From the NCBI RefSeq assembly GCF_037102585.1, contig NW_027043829.1:930001-994000 (forward strand): a stretch of 64,000 nucleotides of DNA, in the 5' to 3' direction. Under the pieces are notes generated by a model that was given only the letters and a program-made list of their open reading frames with translations, searched no databases and had not been told where the DNA came from. Position 1 is the stretch's first letter. Every line of letters starts with the position of its first letter. Origin of the DNA: Saccharomycopsis crataegensis (Eukaryota > Ascomycota > Saccharomycetes > Ascoideales > Saccharomycopsidaceae). The translations under genes and the position numbers were made by a program. Positions 1 to 9,407 of the stretch are shown in pieces.

Positions 1-155
1 GTGCCGGTTTGTCTTGCTTGCTTGAGTCTGCCAGCACCAATAAAGTTGGATGTTCTTCTTGACAGCTTTCTCTTGGGCAGCATGCCATTATGGCTAGCTA
101 CTATACTCCCTGTATCAAGGGATGAATTGGCGGTTGTCGAAGGATTATTCCCCAT
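1..155 (-). CDS. 5' end of an unknown protein, cut by the left window edge
   Basis: On the minus strand an ATG at 155 in a good context (CACCATGG) opens 51 codons that run off the window edge without a stop. The start reads MGNNPSTTANSS and is followed by a basic Ser-rich stretch, PKRK.SRRTSNFIGAG, which looks like a phosphorylation-prone disordered N-terminus. Two CTG codons flank PKRK; read as serine in the CTG clade they give SPKRKSSRRTSN. Upstream of the ATG is an A-rich leader that stays open in frame, so an earlier start or a splice acceptor (CACAG just upstream) is possible. I do not recognise the family from this fragment. Confidence 0.45.
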   Translation of the reverse strand, partial: MGNNPSTTANSSLDTGSIVASHNGMLPKRKLSRRTSNFIGAGRLKQARQTG

Positions 156-592
156 GGTGACATTCAGGACCTGTGGATGTATATATTGATAATCTTCTTT
201 TTTTTTTTTTTGTTTTTTTTATTATTATTATTTTCCAGAGGGTATTCTTGTGATAGGCTGAGGACTTGTTTAGTATTAGATTGTGAGGGAGTATACGGTA
301 GATTGGTATTCCTGGAATTATCGAGAGATGATGGTGATGAAGAACAGAAAGGAGAAGAAGTTAAAAAAAAAAAAAAAGTAAGTGGGAAAGAGAAACATGT
401 GATGTTATGTCACCTGTCATCGCCAATGCACCCCGCAATCTCCCGATTTAGTGGGAATCCACCACTATCCACCAACGTTTGAGGATCATCACTGGGGCAT
501 ACACTCTCGGAGTTTGTTCCTATTGTGTAGGTAGCAATCAATTGGCCATGTTATTTGCAATGTACACTGATGGAAGTTATACTAGCAAAATA
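156..592. other. Intergenic, low-complexity A/T runs
   Basis: Likely 5' flank of the gene at the left edge. It holds homopolymeric T and A runs (about 199-235 and 363-377) and no coding sequence that I can support. Confidence 0.5.
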
Positions 593-1150
593 TCAATCAA
601 TCTTAGAGTCTCCTAAAAACCTGCAAAACCATTGATAACGAAAAAAACAATCAGTATCAATAAGTTCTAGAACTGATTGAAAAATCTTGATCAATACCAT
701 AGTGAAAGCCTGCAAAATTTTGCTATTGAATAATGTGGACTCTCTGGACTTCTTTACTGCTTTCCAAAGATTTTCCAAACGTCTCCTAAGATTTTTGGGA
801 CCGCAGATAGCAAGCTCTGTCTTATGAATTGCTCTGGCAGAGTGTACACATGCATAGAATTGGCCAAAATACATGGGATTTTCCTGTACATTACAGAAGT
901 AACTTGAAGCTATATCAGAAGTACCACCATATCTTTCTTTGGTCTCTATCTGGTGGATAAGGAGGTATCAAATTTACATTACCAACATCAGGGTACACAC
1001 AAATTCGATCTATCAAATTCGCCTGCTTCAAGTTACCTACGACGGGGAGGCCTATGTAATTTGTAATGTGGCGCCCCCAAGATGCTCCAGAATGAATTAG
1101 GTAGCGCCGCCATTGTATCCTCACAAAACCACCAACTTGTCCACCCTGTA
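593..1150 (-). pseudogene. Possible gene relic or unresolved spliced gene
   Basis: Two minus-strand open frames lie end to end in different frames. The upstream one (about 1145 to 915) contains HSGASWGRHITNYIGLPVVG and VYPDVGNVNLIPPYPPDRD. The downstream one (open from about 988 to a stop at 593) contains GGTSDIASSYFCNVQENPM and CVHSARAIHKTELAICGP. Both have the varied composition of real protein rather than of AT-rich noise, and they overlap around 915-988. This could be a decaying host gene with a frameshift, or two exons of a gene whose splice sites I could not settle; a TTACAG acceptor stands just upstream of the first frame. I do not recognise a family. The Cys and aromatic spacing in the second part is loosely like yeast ferric reductase N-termini, but that is only an impression. 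Confidence 0.3.
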
Positions 1151-1474
1151 ATGAGGATCACGTTAATATTTATATATTTGCATTACAAATAGTTTTCAAT
1201 AAATGGTATACAGTTTGACCAATAGAATCTTCTAAAGATTGCTAGCCATTGAGACGATAAACACAAAAAAGAAAAATTAAAAAAATCCAAGCTTCTCTAT
1301 AATAACAGTAACTCCATAATATACATAATGTAACATTGGATAAATATCCATGAGTAAAACAGCAAACAAGTAGTATAAAAAAATAAGAAAAAAGAAAGCA
1401 CATAGAAAGAAAAAGCCATAAAAGAAAAAGAAAAAAAAAATTCATAAAATAAAGCCAAGCACATCATTCAATCA
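1151..1474. other. Intergenic, no gene seen
   Basis: AT-rich 3' flank of AFI1, with an A-rich tract near 1380-1440. Apparent open frames here are poly-Phe/Leu readings of A-runs. Confidence 0.6.
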
Positions 1475-4267
1475 TTAATTGGTATTATTTATGATGCCAA
1501 TTCCTACCGCTGGACCTTTGGTACCGAAACAATTAGCATCATTTCCCATTCCCATTCTATAAGTGCTATTTGGGTGTTGTGGTTCCTGTGTACTAATTGC
1601 CATCCTGAAAAATTCATTCAAGCTATTTTTCAACACAATTCTTCCAATAAAGTCATTCTGGATCAACCTTAATATTTCTCTAGCCAATTCCCTAATCCCG
1701 TGTTCTTGGTGATATAACCCCAATGCAATGGTTTCGATGCTTGTGTTGTGGTTGGTAAAGAAAAGTTCGTTATCAAACTTTGGAGGGAGAAGATAAGTAT
1801 GAAGTAAAAGCATTTCAATACTACTTGATTTTGACCTATCTGGAGATGACAAGAAATTTAAAATATTAGAGTAAATCGTGAAAGTTTGTTGCACTGAAAT
1901 TGAAAGGTCTTGAAGTTGAGAAAGCTGATACAGAATATCATACCCATCAACAAAGTTATACTCATTCATTCTAGTTCCCTCCATTTGTTTAGAATGATTA
2001 ATCTCCTTAACATTTTCAAAGAAATATTTCAATGGATTATTTTGCCTGGCCCCAGAAAACGCTTTAAAAACCAAGTAATAAGCCCTCATTTCTGAGGTTT
2101 TTTCGGTTCTCGAATTCCAAAAATACCCAGTTTTGTTTTCAACTTGTGATTCCAGATGTAATAGAGGACCACCAGAAAATGTGCGATTGTTATTTGAAAC
2201 TGTGTGCGAATTATGCTCATTTGCTTTAGCAGGAAAAATTACAAGACTAGGTCTTCTTTTCCCATTAGCATTCGCTGGAAACGAAGCATTTATTTGATGT
2301 GGTAAGGAATCAGCCGTGGTGATGCTACTATGTTTGCTGGAATAGGTGTAACTTGTCATTGATGCAATACTAGAAGGGTTTGAATGGCGTGGAGATACCG
2401 AGCCACTGATATTAGAATTAGAAGAAACAGAGGTCATGGATGATATTTTTTGATGTCTTCCATGGTTAATATTATGAGCGTTAGTCCCATCCCAAGCCAG
2501 GTTGATTCCGCTCCCTAAAATAGCTACTGATGTGTTGTTGTTGCTAGTTGAACCAAAATTATTGGCATATTGTGTGTGGGTCCGGTATGCTTCCACGTAA
2601 TTGGAAATCCCTTCAAATATTCTCATTAAGGCATGCAAATGCTGACGGAACACCAAAAATACAGTATCGGTATCATGTTTGTCATTAATTAAGATATTCA
2701 ATCTCTTTAGGAAAAGTGCATCTTCAGAAATGATTGCGTGAGCAGTAATAGTGTTGTTATCATCCTGATCGGTATTTAGACAGTTAAACAGAGTTGGTCG
2801 TTGACTGATAGAGATCATGCCACTGGATTGACGAGAGGTGGAGTTTCGTTGAAGGTTTTGGCGGCTTTCATGTTGCCAGCCTGCAAGGCCAAATGAGAAA
2901 GAAGAGGTCATCAGAGTCGGGGACTGTAATTCCTCTTCCTCTTCATGCTCATCAAACGGTTCTGCTTCCGAGCTTCTGAGAATATCAACCTCAGGGAACG
3001 TGTCATACAAATTCATCATCGTAGTATCGTTGCCAAAGGATTGTGATGATGATTCGGGAGCTTCGTTGGATATAATAATCTCGTTAGCTTCCATGTCATA
3101 TAGCAAGTCCCATAGTCTATGATGCTGTTTGAATGTTGGGTTCGCGGTTCCTGCAAAGAACCATTCTTGCAGTTCCAATAAATCAAATTTACTCAAATCA
3201 ACATAAGGATAAGTTTGCTTCGTCAACCCCAGCAATATACCTCCGCCACCCAGAACAAGGGCTACAGTGGCAAAGATTGATTCGCAGATTTCATGGGCGG
3301 GAAGACGGTGGCCCAAATAGAATATTCTGGAATGGCTGAGAAAAGCATTAATAAGAATGATGATTGGAGGAGTTGAGGGCCCATAAATCAAAAGTTTCCC
3401 ATGATTGCTATTGAACTGATCTGGAAGAATCACTTTGGCACTGAGAAATCTATTTAAGAAATCATTGACTGAAAAGTCACCTATTACATCAGGAATATCT
3501 AGAACTGGCATTCGAAGGGGGATTTTGAAACCATTAAACTCCGCTTGTATTTCCAAAACGCCAGGAGGCTTGACAACCGACGATTCAAGAAACCATGGCT
3601 TCCTGTTCATAAGAAAGTCTTCTCGTAGTTTTTGGTCTACCTGGTTATAAGTATGATCGTAAAGACGTGAAAGAAATTGCCTGTTTGAGCAGTAATCCCT
3701 CATTGGAAAATCAAGAATCAGAGAAAGGAGAAGCTTCGTGGTTAATGGTAATCTTGGAACATGGTTTGGTATTTGAAGTCCATTTAGCGAGTCATACAAG
3801 CTTTGAAGAACTCTTGACACTTGGGCCTGATGATCAACCGCAGAGGCAGCGATTTTGAAAAGTTGATCAAGAGCAAATAGAAGTAATGGTTTGAATATAT
3901 GAAAAGACTCAGATGGGGTGGCTAGCGCTAAGGCCTTTATAATAGTATTACGATGTACTGTCTCATCAAAACGCACGTTGACCACATTGAGTAAATACAA
4001 CGGCGAGTGGTTGGTACAAGAATCATCGCTTCCGTATTGATATTCGCCATCCTTATTTTTATGAAGAATTACCACCGTCCAATCTTCCAGACGATTATGT
4101 ATTTGATCCGGTAATAATAATTCGGCAAAAAAGGGTAAATTTCCGTTTATTGGCGATGGGTATTGCTTTCGTATTATAGGACCTAAATTTATATCGAATT
4201 CTGAGGCGATAAGATGGTGTACTATTGGCTCATTATGCTGGTGACGGTTAATGGGCTGTCTATACAT
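1475..4267 (-). CDS. AFI1: Afi1-family DENN-like trafficking and polarity protein
   Basis: A 930-residue protein of the Afi1/Mesa family (Afi1 docking domain followed by the SPA, stabilisation of polarity axis, domain). In S. cerevisiae Afi1 binds the Arf GTPase Arf3 at the plasma membrane and supports polarised growth. The N-terminus has the family signature SEFDINLGPIIRKQYPSP (about residues 22-39), then the DENN-like core with RLEDWTVVILHK, FHIFKPLLLFALDQLFK and, in the SPA part, RIFYLGHRLPAHEICESIFA and FAGTANPTFKQHHRLWDLL. Residues about 400-700 are low-complexity Ser/Asn-rich and probably disordered; the C-terminal quarter is ordered again. Length fits the family (about 890 in S. cerevisiae). 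No intron is needed. Assigned on remembered family motifs; a paralogous DENN protein is less likely. Confidence 0.72.
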   Translation of the reverse strand: MYRQPINRHQHNEPIVHHLIASEFDINLGPIIRKQYPSPINGNLPFFAELLLPDQIHNRLEDWTVVILHKNKDGEYQYGSDDSCTNHSPLYLLNVVNVRFDETVHRNTIIKALALATPSESFHIFKPLLLFALDQLFKIAASAVDHQAQVSRVLQSLYDSLNGLQIPNHVPRLPLTTKLLLSLILDFPMRDYCSNRQFLSRLYDHTYNQVDQKLREDFLMNRKPWFLESSVVKPPGVLEIQAEFNGFKIPLRMPVLDIPDVIGDFSVNDFLNRFLSAKVILPDQFNSNHGKLLIYGPSTPPIIILINAFLSHSRIFYLGHRLPAHEICESIFATVALVLGGGGILLGLTKQTYPYVDLSKFDLLELQEWFFAGTANPTFKQHHRLWDLLYDMEANEIIISNEAPESSSQSFGNDTTMMNLYDTFPEVDILRSSEAEPFDEHEEEEELQSPTLMTSSFSFGLAGWQHESRQNLQRNSTSRQSSGMISISQRPTLFNCLNTDQDDNNTITAHAIISEDALFLKRLNILINDKHDTDTVFLVFRQHLHALMRIFEGISNYVEAYRTHTQYANNFGSTSNNNTSVAILGSGINLAWDGTNAHNINHGRHQKISSMTSVSSNSNISGSVSPRHSNPSSIASMTSYTYSSKHSSITTADSLPHQINASFPANANGKRRPSLVIFPAKANEHNSHTVSNNNRTFSGGPLLHLESQVENKTGYFWNSRTEKTSEMRAYYLVFKAFSGARQNNPLKYFFENVKEINHSKQMEGTRMNEYNFVDGYDILYQLSQLQDLSISVQQTFTIYSNILNFLSSPDRSKSSSIEMLLLHTYLLPPKFDNELFFTNHNTSIETIALGLYHQEHGIRELAREILRLIQNDFIGRIVLKNSLNEFFRMAISTQEPQHPNSTYRMGMGNDANCFGTKGPAVGIGIINNTN

Positions 4268-5109
4268 GATGAGTTTGGTTGGGGATGGTCGTTTTATATT
4301 ATTATTTATTGGAGATACTAAGGCTGATCGTTGGTAAATTGAATTAGCACTAACTTCTGTGAGAAATTTTTATCCCTAGTTATTTTGTAATCCTATAATG
4401 TATTTATTTCTTTTTGACGTTTTCTTTGGCCTCGTGGCATGTAATGCAATATTTATTTGAAGGGAGATATTTTTTTGAAGAGGTTTAACAGCGCAAAATA
4501 TTGATGGAAACATATATCAGGATACACTTGAGGGTATATGAGTCGAGATGAAAAAGCAAGGGATATTTCCGAAGGATATAAAAAAACAAGTGACAGAATG
4601 TCATGAATATATTGTTATTCCTGGTCGTTTTTTTTTTTTTTTTTACTATTTCGGGGCCCTGGTAAAAAAGAAAAAAAAAAATTCTATTAATCGGGAAAGA
4701 AGTCGAGCTTGCAGATGGACGCGTCGAGTTTAAGGGTAATTAAGATTAAGATTGGCTTTTAAATTTTGATTGTTAATTGGGAGAACAACAATTATGGAGT
4801 TTGACAGACACCAAAAATACAAATGATTTGAAAAGACGGCACAAATGGGATAATAAGAGAATCAACCAACTGACTGTGCAAAAAGTGGAATCATGGTAAT
4901 GTTAACACGGTATCATTAGTGGCGACCGAAGGATTGTGTCTGAGAAAACAAACCTTTTTCATTCGTCTGCCACAAGGTGTCTCAGATCGTATGCATTAGT
5001 CAAGTAATTCCTGTGTGTGGGGCCATAAGAAGCAGGAAAATGAAAAGGGAAATAATTGGTGTGTGCTCTTCACATTGTTCACGTGTCCTGACAGATCATA
5101 ATGTCGCAT

Positions 5110-5136
5110 TATATGTATATATATATATATATGTAT
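5110..5136. repeat. (TA)n microsatellite with palindromic ends
   Basis: Alternating TA tract of about 16 bases flanked on both sides by ATGTATA/TATGTAT, so the whole element is nearly self-complementary. Confidence 0.8.
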
Positions 5137-5502
5137 AACTATACATCTATATGCGAACCCATATGAGTCAAACATCCAATGATTTATGCTGTTTCATGGC
5201 AGATGCCTTTATTATTATTATTATTATATGGAGGGTGATTGTAATTATTAAGGCTATTGTATGCTGCCCAAGCTTATATAGACCGTGCAATAAAGCGCGT
5301 CTCTTAATTTCCATCATACCATTCTAAAGAGAATGTTAAACTTAAGTGATTTACCACAAATTGATCAGCTAGTATGTAATATATTACCTAATACACACCC
5401 TTACACCGATGGTCGGATGAAAACACCCGTACATCATAAATTATTGGGCTTGTTGGGGTTCTGCACCCCTTTCTCCGATACATCCTCCGGCCCCCGGGAT
5501 AT

Positions 5503-5507
5503 CCAAT
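5503..5507 (+). promoter_or_regulatory. CCAAT box upstream of SDH4
   Basis: CCAATCA lies 151 bases upstream of the SDH4 start. Hap2/3/5 complexes bind CCAAT upstream of respiratory genes in yeasts, including SDH genes, so the position is apt. Inference from motif and context only. Confidence 0.4.
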
Positions 5508-5657
5508 CATAGTGGTTTTGAATAAGCACAAATGAGAGGTGCTTTTTTTTTTCCTGTGTAAATATTTTGGTCTGTCAAAAAATATATAACCTGTGATTTC
5601 ATTTTCCCCCGGTATCGTAACAACAGGTTATCTTCCATCTGACACAATCCACCAAAT

Positions 5658-6143
5658 ATGTCTTTTATGTCCAGACCTACCCTTGGGCTTGCTCGTTTTG
5701 CTGCCCGTCCAGCTTCCCTTATTCAAGCTCGTTCCTTAACCATCCCTTTTGTCAAGACCATTCCTCAACCTCCAGGTTACATTGTCGGCAATGTCAATGA
5801 TGCCTATGTTTCCCCAGCATCTTCTAAACTCCATGGTTCTCGTCACTGGACTTTTGAACGTTTCATTGGTGTTGGTCTTGTCCCACTCACCGTTTCCCCA
5901 TTTGTTTTTGGTTCCATCAGTCCAGTGACCGACTCAATACTATCAGTCTTGTTGTTGCTCCATTCTTATACCGGTTTCCAATCATGTATCATCGATTATA
6001 TCCCAGCTAGAGTCTACGGTAAATTGCACGACTACGCCATGTGGTTGTTGAGTTTCGGTAGCGGTGTCAGTTTATACGGTATCTACCTTATGGAAAGCAA
6101 CGATATTGGTTTGACCAGCATTTTCATGAAGTTGTGGTATTAA
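5658..6143 (+). CDS. SDH4: Succinate dehydrogenase membrane anchor subunit (CybS)
   Basis: 161 residues. Sdh4 pairs with Sdh3 to anchor the catalytic dimer of respiratory complex II in the mitochondrial inner membrane, forming the ubiquinone site and holding a haem. A basic, Arg-rich N-terminus free of acidic residues (about 1-35) fits a mitochondrial presequence. The CybS core starts at SSKLHGSRHWTFERFI (55-70), followed by three hydrophobic segments (about 70-88, 92-112, 126-144). The signature GFQSCIIDYIPARVYGKLHDY carries Cys110, at the place of the yeast Sdh4 haem-ligand cysteine, and the conserved Asp-Tyr pair of the quinone site. Single exon. The yeast paralogues Shh4 and Tim18 are alternatives, but the preserved Cys and Asp-Tyr favour true Sdh4. 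Its assembly factor SDH6 lies 15 kb away. Confidence 0.85.
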   Translation: MSFMSRPTLGLARFAARPASLIQARSLTIPFVKTIPQPPGYIVGNVNDAYVSPASSKLHGSRHWTFERFIGVGLVPLTVSPFVFGSISPVTDSILSVLLLLHSYTGFQSCIIDYIPARVYGKLHDYAMWLLSFGSGVSLYGIYLMESNDIGLTSIFMKLWY

Positions 6144-6440
6144 TTATTAGGAGTTCGATTAAGAAGCTAGTTAACGGCTTCTTTGTTTGTCTGTGGTGAG
6201 TAGAAGAAATTTCTGAGGAATATTGGATATAGTTATTGTTTTTTCATATCATTTACATTTATATTTTCTGTTGTATTTAAAATTCATTGTCATACTGGTT
6301 ATAATATACTGAATTCACGTGGTGAAAAATATTGTAGGTGAAGGAGGGCCTGAAACTTTCTGATTGGACCTCAAAATCTATTGGTCTTTTTTTCAATCAC
6401 CCATATCTCACTCCATAGAATATCATTATCATTATCATCA

Positions 6441-7484
6441 TCAATAATCTTCCATCTTCTCATATAAGTCGATGAGTTTCTGTTGTCGTAGTTTCACAGC
6501 AAAACTTGTATCGTCACTTCCTTTTTCAATAATCTCTTTGATCTTGGGTGCCAATATGCCCAAATTGACTCTCAATTTTGCAACTTCATCAAATATTTCA
6601 CTTTTTGAGGTTATTAAGTTTGCTTGAATACCAGCAATTGCTGTCCTTCTTCTGGTATCACCATTATTATTATCATTATCATCATTTCTGTAATTACCTG
6701 TTGAACAGATTTTGCCTCCTCCCAATAGCCCGTCTTGCACCTTTCTATTCAAATCACGATAGTATTCCAATTTTTGTAATTTTTGCAACATCTGTAACCT
6801 TTGTAAATTCAATTGGGCTCTAAGTAAAACATACTTTTTCAATACTTTTTTCACTTCGACTTCTTCTACCACTTGTAATTCATCATCATTGTCATCCTCA
6901 TCATTGACGGCCTCCGTGGTGCTCGGTAGCTGATCAAACTCCAAATATTTCACATCAGGTATTCTGGCCACAATGTCTAAAGTAGATTTGAGGCTAGTGG
7001 AGGTAAGCTGGTTTTGATGAGCAGAATGTATTAATGGGACGAGAAAATCATGAGAAGATTTAATTCGTGTGAGGCTGGAAAGCTTTATCGACTTTTCGTT
7101 GGATATAATTTGAAGAGCCAAAGAATCAAGAGCCTGATGGGTAAAAATTCTGCGATAATGAGAGCTTAGTAAGGCATTTACTAGAAGGAAAAAAGAACAT
7201 ATTTAGTATAATGATCGAGCAATAGGGAAAAGAACAGGAAAACAAATTTGGTGACTTTATGCCATCCGTATGATATAGTCTTCATACTTACCTTTCAATA
7301 CTGCCCGTTTTACTCTTTTAGTTGCTTCTTCTCTTTGCAGCCGTCTATATCCACTTACTACTTCTGATAGTATGTCTTCATCTAACGTGAAGGGCTGTTG
7401 TAGGAGTCGTATCTGAAGAGAAAGAAATTTTAAAACATATGCATATGAGTCTGTTTGACGAGTTAGGGCCTCTGATTTACTCAT
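6441..7484 (-). CDS. NKP1: Nkp1/Fta4-like inner kinetochore protein, two exons
   Basis: Model: exon 1 7484-7292, intron 7291-7181, exon 2 7180-6441, giving 310 residues. The donor is G|GTAAGT, the branch site ATACTAAAT and the acceptor CCTTCTAG; joining restores one frame and reads ...KRAVLKVNALLSSHYRRIFT. Exon 1 has the Fta4 family opening FLSLQIRLLQQPF, and the junction region (NALLSSH.RRIFTHQALDSLA) matches the family's next conserved block. The rest is predicted helical and coiled-coil with an acidic patch (residues about 155-165) and an Asn/Asp-rich loop. Nkp1/Fta4 belongs to the Ctf19/CCAN network that sits on centromeric chromatin. The family call rests on remembered motifs; the splice is supported directly by the sequence. 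Confidence 0.68.
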
Positions 7485-8923
7485 CTTTTATTTTCGAGAT
7501 AGATGAGAAATATTAACCCATAAGTTAGATCAAAAGTTCAAGCATGTTGTTTCTAAACATCAAAACAAAAAACACTATAAATCAGGCTTACCCGACATTT
7601 GAGAATAAACAAAAACAAAAATTAAGGACGCGACCTGATTGAAAAGAGTTGGACAAAGTCCCATTTTAGCGCAATGTCTGTAAAATTCTTATAATTAAAT
7701 GTATTAAATTTGTAATGATAATTAGTGGTACACGGTGCGTAGCTTGAATCTGAATTGCTTTCAGTGTTTTGTAAAAATTTGTGTCTCGTCCATTATTCCA
7801 ACATGCAGAATTCTTGAACGCGTCCGCAATAAGGTGAATAAAAGAGCCTGCCATTATGCTTGGTATATTATTTATAGATATATTTATACATATATTGGTT
7901 GTTGTTTTTTTTTATTTCCTATTGTTCAATAGAGCATATAAAGCCGGAAACTCATCTCTCACTAATAGAAATTTATTACGAGTGAATCTTGGGCAGAAAA
8001 CCCTATGGAGTAAACAAAAAAAGAAAAGAAAAAACCTAAGGATGGCCTAAGGATTTTATTAAGGACAATTTTCTATTTCTCAATAAAGATAAAATAAGTT
8101 ACTTTTATTTATTACACTAATAATATTTCAACTGCCGTTTGTTCCTTTTGTTTTTTGTCTGTAGAATAGCAAGTTTGTTATGCCGGAAAAATTCAGCAAC
8201 TTACGACAAAACAGCTTGAGCAACTTCATGAAGATATTTGCCAGAATCTTCTCAGTAAATCAAAATTTTATTCAACATAATTGATCTAGTGGAGATACAA
8301 CTTTGTTTATATTATCATCTGATTTTTCAAGATTATCCCCTCCCCATCTGTTCTGTTTGATTGCTCAGGTAGAGAAAAGGCTTGGGATCCACAAAAGGTC
8401 TCATTACTGTTTTATTATTAAATCTTTTATGTACACAATCCCCAGGTATTGAAAAGAAAGAAAGAAAGAAAGAACGAATAAATGAAAACAGGAACAAAAA
8501 GAATGACGAATTTAATAAAATGGCGAATTCGATGTTATTGTTTTTTCTGACATAGTTCCTAATAGTTGTCCGGATGGTTCTCGAAATTCCACTCATGGAT
8601 TTACTTCTCAAAAATCTCTTACTTGTTCAAGACTTTTCAAAATAAAAGTAGGAGTCATGTTGTGATACAGATAAAAGAAAATAAAAGACTGAAAAGGGGC
8701 TATTATTGCTTTGAAGTATATGTGATACCTTTTTTTATTTTTCACTACTATCTTATTCTTGCACACTCTCACAGGTTGAGAACAGCACCAGCGTCACTTA
8801 GGCCATCTATATACAGAACTAAACGTATCATTCTTTAAATGGCTTCGATATTGTGGCAATCTCCAAACACTTGTTCTGGATCAACACCGACTGAGCCAGT
8901 GGTCGTTTTCCTCATCAGTGATC

Positions 8924-8987
8924 ATTGCCGGTTTTGCTGTTAGTGCCCGCCGGCAATTGGCGGATGCCTGGAATAGCTGTCGGCAAT
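8924..8987. promoter_or_regulatory. Three CGGCAAT elements, one inside a CCGCC-N7-GGCGG palindrome
   Basis: ATTGCCGG at 8924-8931 (minus orientation), CCGGCAAT at 8950-8957 and TCGGCAAT at 8980-8987. The middle copy overlaps the inverted repeat CCGCC(N7)GGCGG at 8947-8963. Such CGG-centred symmetric sites are typical targets of fungal Zn2Cys6 factors. They lie 420-480 bases upstream of the decarboxylase ATG. The repetition is seen; the factor is unknown. Confidence 0.5.
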
Positions 8988-9278
8988 AGACAGGATCATG
9001 AAATGAGTGCCGTTTGGAAAATATTGAGACAATTTTTTTCCCCCTGGTTGTAGTTTGTAGTGGAGCAGAAGAGTTTTTATTTCTTATGATCAGAGTACTC
9101 TGTTAGCTAGGATAGGTTAGCATTAGACAGTTTAGTTTGAGTGGCTTCCTCAAGCGACCACAACAATGCAGCTTTCTCTAAGCGGTTGTGTCAAAACCTT
9201 GGAAGGATTTTTTTTTTTTTCTTCAACATGCAGCCAACCGAGAGTTGCCAGATCGGCCTTATGGTTTTTCCGAGCCAT

Positions 9279-9286
9279 TATAAATA
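9279..9286 (+). promoter_or_regulatory. TATA box of the decarboxylase gene
   Basis: TATAAATA stands 122 bases upstream of the chosen ATG, a normal yeast distance. An ATG at 9317 between them would open a 25-codon upstream frame ending at 9394, but only if transcription starts before it. Confidence 0.6.
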
Positions 9287-9407
9287 CCCCCATGGTCCAA
9301 GATTTATATTTACCAAATGAATCGTTTTCTTGAATTCCTTTTTTATTCAACCAGTCGAGTTTTCTTTCTCTTTACGATTACAGTCTACGAATAAACTCGA
9401 TAAAACA

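Larger units (their letters stand above)
4268..5657. other. Divergent AFI1-SDH4 promoter region
   Basis: Nearly 1.4 kb without a supportable gene. It holds T and A runs (4630-4680), an alternating TA tract (5110-5136), a CACGTG at 5090-5095, a short ATT repeat (5213-5226), and a CCAAT box close to SDH4. Length alone leaves room for a non-coding RNA, but I see no RNA signature. Confidence 0.5.
7485..9407. other. Long intergenic region, NKP1 to pyruvate decarboxylase
   Basis: About 1.9 kb. It holds a GAAA repeat (8453-8473), several short open frames of biased composition that I do not support (for example minus 8333-8611 and plus 8566-8838), and, in the final 500 bases, a structured promoter with repeated CGGCAAT motifs and a TATA box. 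Promoters of strongly regulated glycolytic genes in yeasts can be this long. Confidence 0.5.

Noticed and set aside
177-482. 101-codon plus-strand open frame
   Set aside because: Poly-Phe and poly-Lys readings of T and A runs.
8333-8838. Two opposing open frames of about 90 codons in the decarboxylase upstream region
   Set aside because: Phe/Leu-run or biased composition, GAAA repeat content, no family resemblance and no splice context.
9317-9394. 25-codon upstream open frame before the decarboxylase
   Set aside because: It lies close to the TATA box and may precede the transcription start; no sign of conservation can be judged here.
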